Under the pieces are notes generated by a model, which saw only the letters and a list, made by a program, of their open reading frames with translations, made no database searches and was not told where the DNA came from. A DNA stretch of 20,730 nucleotides from positions 1 through 20,730 of IMG/VR virus record IMGVR_UViG_3300018428_000245. The stretch is one strand, 5' to 3'. Below are positions 20,652-20,730 of the stretch, in pieces. Every line of letters starts with the position of its first letter. Within the stretch, counting starts at the first letter, position 1. This DNA comes from a virus. Made by a program: the position numbers and the translations under genes.

Positions 20652-20730
20652 TAAAATTCTCCCTCAATAAAGTCATCTTCTACGACAGACATTCTGCCAG
20701 TCTCTTTTTTGTAGACCAGAGTATCTGCAA
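20651..20730 (-). CDS. C-terminus of probable gp4-like primase/helicase (partial)
   Basis: The last 25 codons plus stop of an upstream gene, read in the only frame open to 20651: ADTLVYKKETGRMSVVEDDF then IEGEF. The Y-x-KETG turn followed by an acidic tail ending in Phe resembles the end of T7 gp4, where the acidic tail contacts the polymerase. Position directly before polymerase also fits. An SSB-type acidic tail is the alternative. The stop TAA overlaps the polymerase start. Confidence 0.6.
   Translation of the reverse strand, partial: ADTLVYKKETGRMSVVEDDFIEGEF

Overview
The window looks like about 20.7 kb of the genome of a T7-like podovirus (short-tailed, lytic-type, double-stranded DNA phage), probably marine. 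All 33 protein-coding genes I can support lie on the minus strand, so transcription runs from high to low coordinates. The genes are packed tightly, with many 1-50 nt overlaps (TAATG, ATGA, TAGTG junctions) and Shine-Dalgarno sequences before most starts. The DNA is AT-rich. The mix of a T7 morphogenesis core, class I ribonucleotide reductase and cyanophage/pelagiphage-style fibre proteins suggests a phage of an AT-rich marine bacterium such as SAR11 or a relative. That host is an inference; no host gene is present.

Replication and nucleotide region (20730 to about 12890): the last 25 codons of what looks like a gp4-type primase/helicase, a T7-like family A DNA polymerase, a RusA-like Holliday junction resolvase, a DUF3310 protein, a candidate PD-(D/E)XK nuclease and a gp6-like 5'-3' exonuclease. 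Next comes a run of six small genes of unknown function, one with a signal peptide and one with a single membrane segment. Ribonucleotide reductase follows: nrdA, a 59-codon CxxC/CxxC zinc-finger gene wedged between and overlapping both subunits, nrdB, and a 33-codon mini-gene. Together these genes would degrade or recycle DNA, make dNTPs and replicate the phage genome.

Switch to structural genes (about 12890 to 8100): a candidate T7-type single-subunit RNA polymerase promoter (core CACTATAGGA) and a structured leader precede a 53-aa hypothetical gene, a gp7.3-like protein, the portal (gp8), a 53-aa overlapping gene, the scaffold (gp9), a 219-nt leader with hairpins and the major capsid protein (gp10). 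A strong intrinsic terminator follows the capsid gene, as in T7, then the tail tubular proteins A (gp11) and B (gp12).

Fibre region (about 6015 to 1): where T7 has its internal core genes, this phage has eight tail-fibre or adhesin-type genes straight after gp12. They are a gp17-like fibre with a strict 22-heptad Ala/Ser/Thr stalk, a small beta-type protein, a fibre plus small partner gene, a 172-aa accessory fibre protein, a glycine-rich adhesin with an IPT/TIG-like domain, a 124-aa conserved structural protein, and a second fibre plus partner gene cut by the window edge. The two fibre/partner pairs are related and look like a duplicated cassette.

No terminase, internal core proteins, lysis genes, RNA polymerase, integrase, tRNA or CRISPR array is seen here. 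Several short genes (33-59 codons) were found by reading gaps between larger genes.
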